From: CAYMMX01 sp964391675 | GTDB taxonomy: Bacteria > Cyanobacteriota > Vampirovibrionia > Gastranaerophilales > Gastranaerophilaceae | NCBI GenBank assembly: GCA_964391675.1 | Contig: CAYMMX010000019.1 | Location: 1 to 12,431, forward strand | Length of the DNA stretch: 12,431 bases | Direction of reading: 5' to 3' | Shown here: in pieces, positions 6,531 through 12,431 of the stretch | How the letters are laid out: every line of letters begins with the position of its first letter | Position numbering within the stretch: the stretch's first letter is position 1 | Made by a program: the position numbers and the translations under genes | The notes under the pieces: generated by a model | The model's database searches: none | What the model saw: only the letters and a program-made list of their open reading frames with translations | Told to the model about the DNA's origin: nothing

Positions 6531-7330
6531 TGAAAATCCCTTCAATTGTAACCAAACCAATTAACGCAACCAATAAATTTATGGTTAAAGGATTTAACAA
6601 ATTCATGGATACTGGTATAGCTAAAGGCGCAGTAGAAATGTATAAAAAAGAACCGGGAAGGTTTGCATCATTAGCCTTATTAGCTTCTATCATATCAAAA
6701 GACGTTATTAATTGTGTATTTTATACTTCCCAAAGTTGGAATAACAAAGATATTCCTAAAGAAAATAGACCCTTTGTTGCTTCATTAGACCTTATGAATG
6801 GTATTGTTATGGTCGGCGGACAAATAGCAACAGGAGCACTAATTGATAAAAAGTTTATCCCTTGGGTACAAAGTAAATATACAGGTATGAGGGTAAATAG
6901 CAAAACAGGAATAAATGAAATAGCTAAGGGTAACAAATCTTCTAGTAGATTATTCCACCAAGATAATGTTTTAAATATAGCAAAAACTATAATAAAAGAT
7001 AATACTGATAAATTAAAAAGTATGTTCAATTTAACGGATGACCAAATTAAACAACTTGACCCTCAAAAAGCTGTTAAAGTAGTAGACAAATTATCTAAGA
7101 CTCCTTTTACCGGTGGTTTAGTGATTGTTTTAACAACATTAATAACAACAGGTTTAGTAAAACGAGGTCTTGCATACTTAATCTCTACTCCACTTGCAGG
7201 TAATATTTCAGACTGGATTGAAAAAAGAAGTGCTGAAAAAGACAAAGCTAAAGAAATAGTAATGACTCCGGCAATGATTGATTCAACTATTCCAAAAACT
7301 GAAGAATCAAAATTAGTAAGAGTTGCTTAA
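6530..7330 (+). CDS. Membrane protein of unknown function (second of pair)
   Basis: A 266-residue protein of no family I recognise. Hydrophobic segments lie at about 45-66, 84-104 and 195-218, with a polar, Lys-rich loop at 107-190 and a charged C-terminal tail. Hydrophobic segment 2 carries GIVMVGG (91-97) after an Arg-x3-Ala (R80, A84). This aligns with GIALTGG (123-129) after R111 and A114-115 in the upstream protein. Segment 3 is close to the C-terminus in both and is followed by a Pro and a WI/FV-type amphipathic end. No signal peptide, catalytic motif or cysteine pair is apparent. Its start overlaps the upstream stop by one base and is served by the AAAGGAGG site, so the pair is a translationally coupled operon closed by the terminator at 7343-7386. 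A stoichiometric membrane complex is a reasonable inference but has no direct support. Confidence 0.82.
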   Translation: MKIPSIVTKPINATNKFMVKGFNKFMDTGIAKGAVEMYKKEPGRFASLALLASIISKDVINCVFYTSQSWNNKDIPKENRPFVASLDLMNGIVMVGGQIATGALIDKKFIPWVQSKYTGMRVNSKTGINEIAKGNKSSSRLFHQDNVLNIAKTIIKDNTDKLKSMFNLTDDQIKQLDPQKAVKVVDKLSKTPFTGGLVIVLTTLITTGLVKRGLAYLISTPLAGNISDWIEKRSAEKDKAKEIVMTPAMIDSTIPKTEESKLVRVA

Positions 7331-7342
7331 TATTAATTTCAA

Positions 7343-7386
7343 GTTAAAAAGAGCCCGAAAGTTAAAACTTTCGGGCTCTTTTTAAC
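7343..7386. terminator. Bidirectional terminator between convergent units
   Basis: A perfect 21-bp stem (7343-7363 with 7366-7386) has the GC core GAGCCCGAAAG/CTTTCGGGCTC flanked by A5 and T5. The plus strand reads a hairpin followed by T-rich sequence, and so does the minus strand. It sits 12 bases past the stop at 7330 and 9 bases past the end of tgt at 7396, so it serves both. Confidence 0.93.
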
Positions 7387-7395
7387 AACAATTAT

Positions 7396-8523
7396 TCATA
7401 CACTAAAATTCTCATAATAATCTGTCATAAATTTAGCGTATTCATTATTCAAAATAGTAACACGTGCTTTTTTTATAAAATCCAACAAGAACTGTGTATT
7501 GTGAATCGAGAGAAGTATTTGTGCCGTTGATTCACCACATCTGTAAAGGTGTCTTATATATGCCCTTGAATGATTCTTACAAGCATAACAATTACAATTT
7601 TTATCCAATGGTCCTGAATCATTTTCAAATTCTTTATTCTTTATAATTTTTCTTCCTTCATAAGTAAAGAATGAACCATGACGGGCATTTCTTGTGGGAA
7701 GGACACAATCAAACATATCAATTCCTCGAAGAATCCCGTCTAACAAATCCTGCGGAGTTCCAACGCCCATTAAATATCTGGGCTTATCTTGCGGCAAAAG
7801 TGGTGCTGTAATTTCTACTATATGATTTTTCATATCGGTCGGCTCACCTACGCTAACTCCACCAATAGCATATCCAACAGCATCAAAAGATGAAACAACT
7901 TTAGCACTTTCTTTTCTTAAGTCATCGAAAAAGGCCCCTTGTACTATCGGAAACAAGGCTTGCCTTGGATTTGTATGAGCATTAAAACATCTCTCCAACC
8001 ATCTGTGTGTTCTTTCCATTGCATCTTTTGCTTCCTTATGACTACAAGGATATGGAGCACATTCATCGAAAGCCATTATTATATCTGCTCCTATATCTTC
8101 TTGAATTTTCATTGAAATTTCAGGATTAATATAATGCTCTTTACCATCTTTTATGTCTTTAAATTTAACTCCATCTTCTGTAATTTTTCTTAAATTTGAA
8201 AGTGAAAAAACCTGGAATCCTCCGGAATCAGTTAAAATTGGCTTATGCCAATTCATCCAATTATGGATGCCTCCAAAACTTTTTATACGTTCCGAGCCAG
8301 CTCTTAAATAAAGGTGGTAAGAATTTCCTAAAATAATTTGAGCACCTGTTTCTTCCAAGTGATGATTAGTCAACATTTTTACAGTCGAATTAGTCCCTAC
8401 AGGCATAAAAATCGGAGTTTCAATATCGCCATGAGGTGTATGCAAAATACCGGCCCTTGCTCCTGTATCTTTGCATACATGTATTAAATCATATTTAAAA
8501 AAACCTTCATTAAGTTTGCTCAA
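7396..8523 (-). CDS. tgt: tRNA-guanine transglycosylase
   Basis: A 375-residue bacterial Tgt, which exchanges guanine-34 of GUN-anticodon tRNAs (Asp, Asn, His, Tyr) for the queuosine precursor preQ1. Key parts seen: TDSGGFQVFSL with the general base D99 (98-108), the substrate loop GGVSVGEP (221-228), LMGVGTPQDLLDG (251-263), and GIDMFDCVLPTRNARHG with the nucleophile D272 (267-283). The zinc site is C310, C312, C315 and H341. The length is that of bacterial homologues. The start is a TTG at 8523; an in-frame stop lies 18 bases upstream and no in-frame ATG precedes the conserved core. Its ribosome site, GGAAAG, is about 10 nt upstream, so it is suboptimal. The gene begins 28 bases after the end of ndk on the same strand, so it is the second gene of an ndk-tgt operon. 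No other queuosine genes are in the window. Confidence 0.96.
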   Translation of the reverse strand: MSKLNEGFFKYDLIHVCKDTGARAGILHTPHGDIETPIFMPVGTNSTVKMLTNHHLEETGAQIILGNSYHLYLRAGSERIKSFGGIHNWMNWHKPILTDSGGFQVFSLSNLRKITEDGVKFKDIKDGKEHYINPEISMKIQEDIGADIIMAFDECAPYPCSHKEAKDAMERTHRWLERCFNAHTNPRQALFPIVQGAFFDDLRKESAKVVSSFDAVGYAIGGVSVGEPTDMKNHIVEITAPLLPQDKPRYLMGVGTPQDLLDGILRGIDMFDCVLPTRNARHGSFFTYEGRKIIKNKEFENDSGPLDKNCNCYACKNHSRAYIRHLYRCGESTAQILLSIHNTQFLLDFIKKARVTILNNEYAKFMTDYYENFSV

Positions 8524-8551
8524 TGCTAATATTCTTTCCGGTTAGCTACAA

Positions 8552-9022
8552 TTAAAACTCATTTTTCATTATTAATTCCAACGCGGTTTCCCAGTTATCA
8601 CATATTTCTTCTGATCTAAAGTATAAATTAATTTCTCTCTCAGCACTTTCTTTACTGTCTGAACCATGAATTGTATTAAATCTCATAACTTGAGCAAAAT
8701 CACCTCTAATTGAGCCTACTTCAGCTTCGTTAGGATCAGTTTTCCCCATAAATTTTCTGACACTTGCGATAGCATTTTCACCCTGCAAAACCATTGCAAC
8801 AATAGGACCGCTTGTTATAAATTTTATTAAAGCATTATAAAAAGGTTTCCCGGCATGTTCTTCATAGTGCTTAGCTGCAAGCTCATCTGATACCTGTAAC
8901 ATCTTTAAAGCAACAATTTTAAAACCTTTATCTTCAATCTTCCTTATGATTCTTCCGATTAATCCTCTTTTAACTCCATCCGGCTTAATTGCAACGAAAG
9001 TTCTCTCCTGATTAGTTAACAT
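8552..9022 (-). CDS. ndk: Nucleoside diphosphate kinase
   Basis: A 156-residue NDP kinase that transfers the gamma-phosphate between nucleoside triphosphates and diphosphates through a phosphohistidine. Seen: IKPDGVKRGLIG (residues 12-23, with the nucleotide-contacting Lys), and the active-site signature NTIHGSDSKESAEREI (116-131) with catalytic H119. The GxxxPFYNALIKFITSGPIVAMVL-type region follows the family pattern (58-79). It is about 10-15 residues longer than the shortest bacterial forms because of an extended C-terminus (SEEICDNWETALELIMKNEF), which resembles the tail of tetramer/hexamer Ndk variants. The ATG at 9022 follows GAGGAG at the usual distance. It leads the ndk-tgt operon from the promoter at 9055-9083. 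Confidence 0.96.
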   Translation of the reverse strand: MLTNQERTFVAIKPDGVKRGLIGRIIRKIEDKGFKIVALKMLQVSDELAAKHYEEHAGKPFYNALIKFITSGPIVAMVLQGENAIASVRKFMGKTDPNEAEVGSIRGDFAQVMRFNTIHGSDSKESAEREINLYFRSEEICDNWETALELIMKNEF

Positions 9023-9054
9023 AAGTTCTCCTCAATCTGTTTAATATATTTTTT

Positions 9055-9083
9055 ATTGAAACATAAAAGGAACCTAATGTCAA
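9055..9083 (-). promoter_or_regulatory. Promoter of the ndk-tgt operon
   Basis: On the reverse strand a perfect -35 TTGACA (9083-9078) is spaced 17 nt from TTCAAT (9060-9055; four of six match consensus). An eight-T run lies immediately upstream and could act as an UP element. The transcript would start near 9048 with a leader of about 25 nt containing GAGGAG. Confidence 0.6.
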
Positions 9084-9100
9084 AAAAAATCACTTAACAA

Positions 9101-9142
9101 ACAGGCCCAGAAATCACGATTAATCGTGATTTCTGGGCCTGT
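9101..9142. repeat. Perfect 42-nt palindrome between divergent genes
   Basis: Positions 9101-9120 are the exact reverse complement of 9123-9142, with only TA between. The outer part, ACAGGCCCAG/CTGGGCCTGT, is GC-rich. No gene ends here on either strand, since ndk and the decarboxylase are divergent, and no T-run abuts it, so a terminator role is unlikely. It lies 18 bases upstream of the ndk -35 and 184 bases upstream of the decarboxylase ATG, which fits an operator or DNA-structural element. Confidence 0.85.
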
Positions 9143-9235
9143 AACAATATCCATACAATTTGTTTTTAAAACTTAATTTTTATAACAATCTTATGGGATT
9201 TAATATTTTGTTACAACCAATAAATTTCTTTTAAA

Positions 9236-9252
9236 TACATTAAAATAATGTA
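9236..9252. repeat. Short inverted repeat upstream of the decarboxylase
   Basis: TACATTA (9236-9242) and TAATGTA (9246-9252) are exact reverse complements with three A residues between. The element ends 26 nt before the candidate extended -10, a position suited to a regulator site. Short AT-rich repeats are common by chance here. Confidence 0.35.
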
Positions 9253-9278
9253 AAAATTTCTTATTAAATAATTTTCCA

Positions 9279-9287
9279 TGTTAAAAT
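9279..9287 (+). promoter_or_regulatory. Extended -10 for the decarboxylase gene
   Basis: TGTTAAAAT reads as an extended -10 (TG, one base, TAAAAT). Transcription would start near 9294, with a leader of about 33 nt carrying AAGGA (9312-9316) and AGGGAGA (9319-9325) before the ATG at 9327. No good -35 hexamer is visible. Confidence 0.4.
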
Positions 9288-9326
9288 TTTAAATAGTTGA
9301 AATATAGATAAAAGGACAAGGGAGAG

Positions 9327-10985
9327 ATGTCAAAAATAAAAGTAGCTGATTATTTAGTACAAGAACTTAACAAATTAGGAATAGATGATTTTTTTGGTTT
9401 ACCCGGCGATTATAATTTTAATATTTTATATGCAATCGGAAATAATCCGAATACAAATTGGATTGGATGCACTAATGAACTAAATGCCGGTTATGCTGCA
9501 GATGGCTATGCAAGAGTAAAAGGTTACGGAGCTCTTGTAACAACTTCAGGTGTTGGGGAACTTAGCGCTATAAATGCAATAGCAGGTAGCTATGCAGAAA
9601 ATATACCTGTAATTAAAATTGTAGGGACTCCTACGACAACAAAAATCAAAAATAATGCATTAGTTCACCATAATTTTCAACATCCTGATTATTATGCCTT
9701 TGAAAGAGCTTACTCAAACGTTACAGAAACAACCGCTTATTTAACAGAAGAAAACGCAAAAGAAGAAATAGATAGGATTTTATCTGTATTTATACAACAA
9801 AAAAGACCGGTATATGTTGCTATACCTATAGATATTTGCTTAATTGAAATAGAAAATAATCCTCGATTAAAAACATTTGAAAGTAATCAAAAAACTTTAG
9901 AAAAAATTGTTGAAGAAGCTTGCAAATTAATTGATAAAGCCCAAAAGCCAATGATTCTTGCAGATGTGCTGATTAAAAGATACAATGCACGCAAAGAATT
10001 TGGAAAATTAATGGAAAAAACATTATTTCCTGTTTCAAATCTTCTTATGGGCAAAGGAATAGTAGAGGCAGATAATAAAAAATTTCTTGGGACTTTTTTA
10101 TCAGAATATGAAAATATAATTGCACATGATTCGCTTCATGAATCTGATTGCGTTATATCTGTAGGAGTTATTAACAGTGATTTAAATACCTACAGAACAG
10201 GCCTTCCCTTTAAACCTGCTGATTTTATAGAAATACAAGGAACTTACACAATTATTCAACATAAAAAATACGAAAATGTTCTAATGAAAGATGTTTTAGA
10301 TAAATTGAGTGAAAATATCACTCAAAGAAACATTACCATGCCGGAAAAAAAACCGAGTTTTGTAACTGTTACAGAAGCTGATGCTGATGATACAAAACTA
10401 ACGGCAAAATATATTTACCCTAGATTACAGGAATTTTTGAAACCTAATGATATAATATTTGTCGAAACCGGAATCATTCCTCATGGTTTTGCTCCTGCCA
10501 GATTACCTAAAAACACAGATGTTAACACTCAAACGCTATGGGGTTCTATAGGTTGGGCAACACCTGCTTCTTTTGGAGGACAAATGGCCGCAAAAGAAAG
10601 ACGAACAATTCTTTTAACGGGGGAAGGCTCTCATCAACTTACCTGCACAGAAGTAAGTACTATGATGAGAAACAATTTAAAGCCAATAATAATAGTAATA
10701 AATAACTCAGGTTATACAATTGAAAGAGTTCTCTCAGATAATCCTTGGGATTTCTTCAATGATATAGCAAAATGGAATTATACAAAATTAACTGAAGTTT
10801 TTGAAGGTGATGCATGGATTGCGCAAGCAAGAACAAAAAAAGAATTCGATAAAGTACTTAAAGAAGCCGAAAAACAACAACAAAACAAATTATGCTATAT
10901 TGAGGCTTTTACTGATGTAATGGATTTACCTGATTTAACAGCAAAACTTTTTTCTAAACTACAAGAATCAAGTTCTGCAATATAA
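9327..10985 (+). CDS. ThDP-dependent 2-keto acid decarboxylase (pyruvate/indolepyruvate type)
   Basis: A 552-residue enzyme of the pyruvate decarboxylase / indolepyruvate decarboxylase family, which converts a 2-keto acid to an aldehyde plus CO2 using thiamine diphosphate and Mg2+. Domain order is normal: PYR (about 1-180), middle (190-340), PP (355-552). Seen: LPGDYN with D28, the cofactor-activating E51 in NELNAGYAADGYAR, the active-site HH pair (114-115) in LVHHNF, and WGSIGWATPASFGG (405-418). The ThDP/Mg motif spans GEGS to NN (432-460), and E466 in GYTIER corresponds to the catalytic Glu of pyruvate decarboxylase. The motif is GEG, not the usual GDG. The HH pair separates it from acetolactate synthases. 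If pyruvate is the substrate, the product would feed ethanol formation, but substrate choice cannot be read from these motifs. Phenylpyruvate, indolepyruvate or branched-chain keto acids are possible. No alcohol dehydrogenase is adjacent. It stands alone behind a long control region. Confidence 0.9.
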   Translation: MSKIKVADYLVQELNKLGIDDFFGLPGDYNFNILYAIGNNPNTNWIGCTNELNAGYAADGYARVKGYGALVTTSGVGELSAINAIAGSYAENIPVIKIVGTPTTTKIKNNALVHHNFQHPDYYAFERAYSNVTETTAYLTEENAKEEIDRILSVFIQQKRPVYVAIPIDICLIEIENNPRLKTFESNQKTLEKIVEEACKLIDKAQKPMILADVLIKRYNARKEFGKLMEKTLFPVSNLLMGKGIVEADNKKFLGTFLSEYENIIAHDSLHESDCVISVGVINSDLNTYRTGLPFKPADFIEIQGTYTIIQHKKYENVLMKDVLDKLSENITQRNITMPEKKPSFVTVTEADADDTKLTAKYIYPRLQEFLKPNDIIFVETGIIPHGFAPARLPKNTDVNTQTLWGSIGWATPASFGGQMAAKERRTILLTGEGSHQLTCTEVSTMMRNNLKPIIIVINNSGYTIERVLSDNPWDFFNDIAKWNYTKLTEVFEGDAWIAQARTKKEFDKVLKEAEKQQQNKLCYIEAFTDVMDLPDLTAKLFSKLQESSSAI

Positions 10986-11003
10986 ACTGAAATTAGTTTA
11001 TTA

Positions 11004-11012
11004 TGCTATAAT
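11004..11012 (+). promoter_or_regulatory. Extended -10 for a probable leaderless start of the metzincin gene
   Basis: TGCTATAAT is a full extended -10 with a perfect hexamer (11007-11012) ending exactly 6 nt before the ATG at 11019. Transcription should start on or next to that A. There is no Shine-Dalgarno in the 33-base gap after the decarboxylase stop. Confidence 0.6.
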
Positions 11013-11018
11013 ATCTTT

Positions 11019-12320
11019 ATGAAAAAGACTCTTATATTTATATTATTAATGTTTCTTCTTTCTAATAAATCATATTCTGCTGATTATTATATCGTTGGAA
11101 TAGATGCTTTTAAAAAAGGAGTATATGATAAAGCTGCCTCAAATCTAGAACACGCTGTAAGAATTAATCCAAAAAATGTCAATGCAAGATATTATTTAGC
11201 CCAAACATATTTGTCACAAAATCGAATTTTTGATGCTAAAAATCAATACAACCGAATTATTATACTTGCACCAACTTCTGATGCAGCAAGGCTTTCACAA
11301 TTAGGTTTATCACTTATATGCCAATCATATAATAATAATGAAGGTTTAGTAAGTTTTGATGATATGTCAAGATATAAAGATAACTATCTGAATTATGTTT
11401 TAACCGGTGACGGTAAAATACTTAAATGGTCATCTTTCCCAATAAATGTTTATATAGAACCTAAAAAACATAAAACAACAGCTATTAAAGCATTTGAGCA
11501 ATGGCAAGAAAAAAGCAACAATATCGCAAAGTTTAATTTTGTTTCATCCCCAGAGAATGCACAAATAGTATTAACTTTTAAAACAAAACTTGAATCTACT
11601 TCGAATCAAGACAGCTATATAGCAGGATATTCCAAACCATATTATCAAGGAAATAATATTTCAAAATCAGAAATAAATATTCTTTCAATAAACCCTAATA
11701 CTAATGAAGATTTAGATGATGAATATATATTATTTTCTACACTTCATGAAATAGGCCATTCCTTAGGTTTTAGAGGCCACAGCCCAAATCAAAATGATGT
11801 TATGGCTCCTTCTGCTGTTAATCCTAAAATAAAATTAACCCAAAGAGATATAAACACCCTAATTTCTTTTTATAAAACAGATGAAAAAATGTTGTTAGCA
11901 AAGAATAAAGGTCAAACAGACGTTCAATTACAACAAGCATTAGACTATGTCAAACAAATGCCAACCAAGGCTGTTGGATGGTCAAATTTAGGAGATATAT
12001 ATAAAAATAAAAAAATGTATAGTAATGCAATAAAAAATTATAAAAAAGCAATAAGCATAGAACCTGATAAAGCTGAAACATATAATTTAATCGGATCAAC
12101 TTATCTCGAAATTCAAGATTCTCAAAACGCATTTATAAATTTGAAAAAAGCCTGTGATTTAGATAATACTAATTCATTTTATATTTACCAATTTGTAAAA
12201 TTTTGCAATGATAATGGTAAAAAAGAAACAGGAAAATCATACTTGGATAAATACTTAGAAAAGAATCCTAAAGCAGCTAATGATGATAAAATTTTGAATC
12301 TAAAAAAGATGTACAAATAA
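11019..12320 (+). CDS. Exported TPR-metzincin-TPR protein (matrixin-like protease)
   Basis: A 433-residue protein with an N-terminal signal peptide (KK then a hydrophobic core at 4-14, likely cut near SYSA-D at 20-22). Two TPR-like helical repeats (about 22-100) come first. A zinc metalloprotease domain (about 135-290) follows, with HEIGHSLGFRGH (243-254), which supplies three His ligands and the catalytic E244, and a Met-turn around M262 (DVMAPS). That is the metzincin signature, closest to matrixins. About three more TPRs (318-416) close it. The TPRs probably bind partner proteins or arrange the protease; substrates are unknown. No lipobox, membrane anchor or sorting motif is seen, so the periplasm or outside is expected. 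There is no obvious Cys-switch propeptide. It lies 33 bases after the decarboxylase gene but has its own strong -10 and no ribosome site, so it is probably a separate leaderless unit. Confidence 0.87.
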   Translation: MKKTLIFILLMFLLSNKSYSADYYIVGIDAFKKGVYDKAASNLEHAVRINPKNVNARYYLAQTYLSQNRIFDAKNQYNRIIILAPTSDAARLSQLGLSLICQSYNNNEGLVSFDDMSRYKDNYLNYVLTGDGKILKWSSFPINVYIEPKKHKTTAIKAFEQWQEKSNNIAKFNFVSSPENAQIVLTFKTKLESTSNQDSYIAGYSKPYYQGNNISKSEINILSINPNTNEDLDDEYILFSTLHEIGHSLGFRGHSPNQNDVMAPSAVNPKIKLTQRDINTLISFYKTDEKMLLAKNKGQTDVQLQQALDYVKQMPTKAVGWSNLGDIYKNKKMYSNAIKNYKKAISIEPDKAETYNLIGSTYLEIQDSQNAFINLKKACDLDNTNSFYIYQFVKFCNDNGKKETGKSYLDKYLEKNPKAANDDKILNLKKMYK

Positions 12321-12353
12321 TCAAGAAAAAAATCTTGCATTTTTTTCTTGATT
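12319..12353. terminator. Hairpin after the metzincin gene, alternative folds
   Basis: A 14-bp perfect stem (AATCAAGAAAAAAA at 12319-12332 with 12340-12353) encloses a 7-nt loop. A competing small hairpin, CAAGA (12322-12326) with TCTTG (12333-12337), would instead leave the seven-T run (12340-12346) free as a terminator tail. The second fold is the one expected to stop transcription from the metzincin gene. Confidence 0.6.
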
Positions 12354-12362
12354 AGATAAAAT
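12335..12362 (+). promoter_or_regulatory. Promoter of the tRNA-Gly gene
   Basis: TTGCAT (12335-12340) and TAAAAT (12357-12362) are spaced 16 nt, and the tRNA 5' end lies 12 nt after the -10. The -35 falls inside the terminator hairpin of the upstream gene, so the two functions share bases. Confidence 0.5.
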
Positions 12363-12374
12363 AGACTTACGCTA

Positions 12375-12431
12375 GCGGGAGTAATTCAGTGGTAGAATGC
12401 TTCCTTGCCAAGGAAGATGTCGCGAGTTCGA
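12375..12431 (+). tRNA. tRNA-Gly (anticodon GCC), 3' part beyond the window
   Basis: The acceptor strand GCGGGAG (12375-12381) is followed by a D-arm with TTCAGTGGTAGAA. The anticodon stem is CTTCC/GGAAG (12400-12404, 12412-12416) around loop TTGCCAA, with GCC at 12407-12409. The variable loop comes next, then the start of the T-arm, GCGAG-TTCGA, at the window end. The rest of the T-arm and the acceptor 3' strand lie outside. Gly decoding of GGC/GGU follows from the anticodon. Confidence 0.95.

Larger units (their letters stand above)
9023..9326. other. Divergent control region of ndk and the decarboxylase
   Basis: This 304-base non-coding stretch holds, left to right, the ndk leader and promoter, the 42-nt palindrome, a TTGTTACAA (9208-9216), a 7-bp inverted repeat (9236-9252) and an extended -10 (9279-9287) for the decarboxylase. 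I see no small open reading frame with a ribosome site and no RNA gene that I can name. Confidence 0.65.

Noticed and set aside
4735..9216. TTGTAACAA/TTGTTACAA at 4735-4743 and 9208-9216 as a shared operator, with near matches at 795-803 and 9139-9147
   Set aside because: The same 9-mer also occurs inside the decarboxylase coding region (9535-9543), and such a motif is expected about once by chance in 12 kb of this composition.
1..12431. CRISPR array, insertion sequence, phage genes or integration sites
   Set aside because: No regularly spaced direct repeats, transposase, integrase or flanking terminal repeats were seen. The long palindromes differ in sequence from one another.

Overview
The window is a 12.4 kb piece of a very AT-rich bacterial chromosome carrying ordinary housekeeping genes and several lineage-specific ones. 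The best guess for the source is an anaerobic, fermenting member of the non-photosynthetic cyanobacterial sister group (Vampirovibrionia/Melainabacteria, order Gastranaerophilales). The evidence is a DUF3326 protein, a family I associate mainly with cyanobacteria and plastids, next to an oxygen-scavenging class A flavodiiron protein, a pyruvate/indolepyruvate-type decarboxylase, low GC, and several small or membrane proteins that match no broadly distributed family I know. This placement is inferred from gene content and is not a computed phylogeny.

Layout. 1-109: no gene; a hairpin (86-110) that probably ends an upstream transcript. 146-733 (+): Maf nucleotide pyrophosphatase. 879-1274 (+): small coiled-coil protein with a Gly/Ser tail, followed by a clear terminator. 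1348-2337 (+): DUF3326 protein, whose stop overlaps by 9 bp that of the convergent flavodiiron protein FprA (3513-2329, -). 3629-4591 (+): DNA polymerase III delta subunit HolA. 4592-4844: 253 bp gap with a perfect 20-bp-stem palindrome. 4845-6530 and 6530-7330 (+): two translationally coupled membrane proteins of unknown function that share a common hydrophobic module. 7343-7386: bidirectional terminator. 9022-8552 then 8523-7396 (-): ndk-tgt operon. 9023-9326: 304 bp divergent control region with a perfect 42-nt palindrome. 9327-10985 (+): thiamine-diphosphate-dependent 2-keto acid decarboxylase. 11019-12320 (+): exported TPR-metzincin-TPR protein. 12375 to the window end (+): 5' part of tRNA-Gly(GCC).

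How the genes fit together. Maf, Ndk, HolA and Tgt serve nucleotide-pool quality, replication and tRNA modification. FprA would protect an anaerobe against oxygen or nitric oxide. The decarboxylase would make acetaldehyde (or another aldehyde) during fermentation or amino-acid breakdown. The metzincin is probably exported. The 4845-7330 pair and the 879-1274 protein look lineage-specific and are the least explained coding parts.

The most notable non-coding observation concerns translation starts. Three genes that lack a Shine-Dalgarno sequence (DUF3326, holA, the metzincin) each have a TATAAT or TATGAT hexamer ending exactly 6 nt before the ATG. This is what leaderless mRNAs would look like. 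Most other genes have good purine-rich ribosome binding sites, so two initiation modes seem to be mixed here. The second theme is a set of unusually long perfect inverted repeats, two of which (1449-1477, inside a gene, and 9101-9142, between divergent promoters) lie where a terminator makes no sense.
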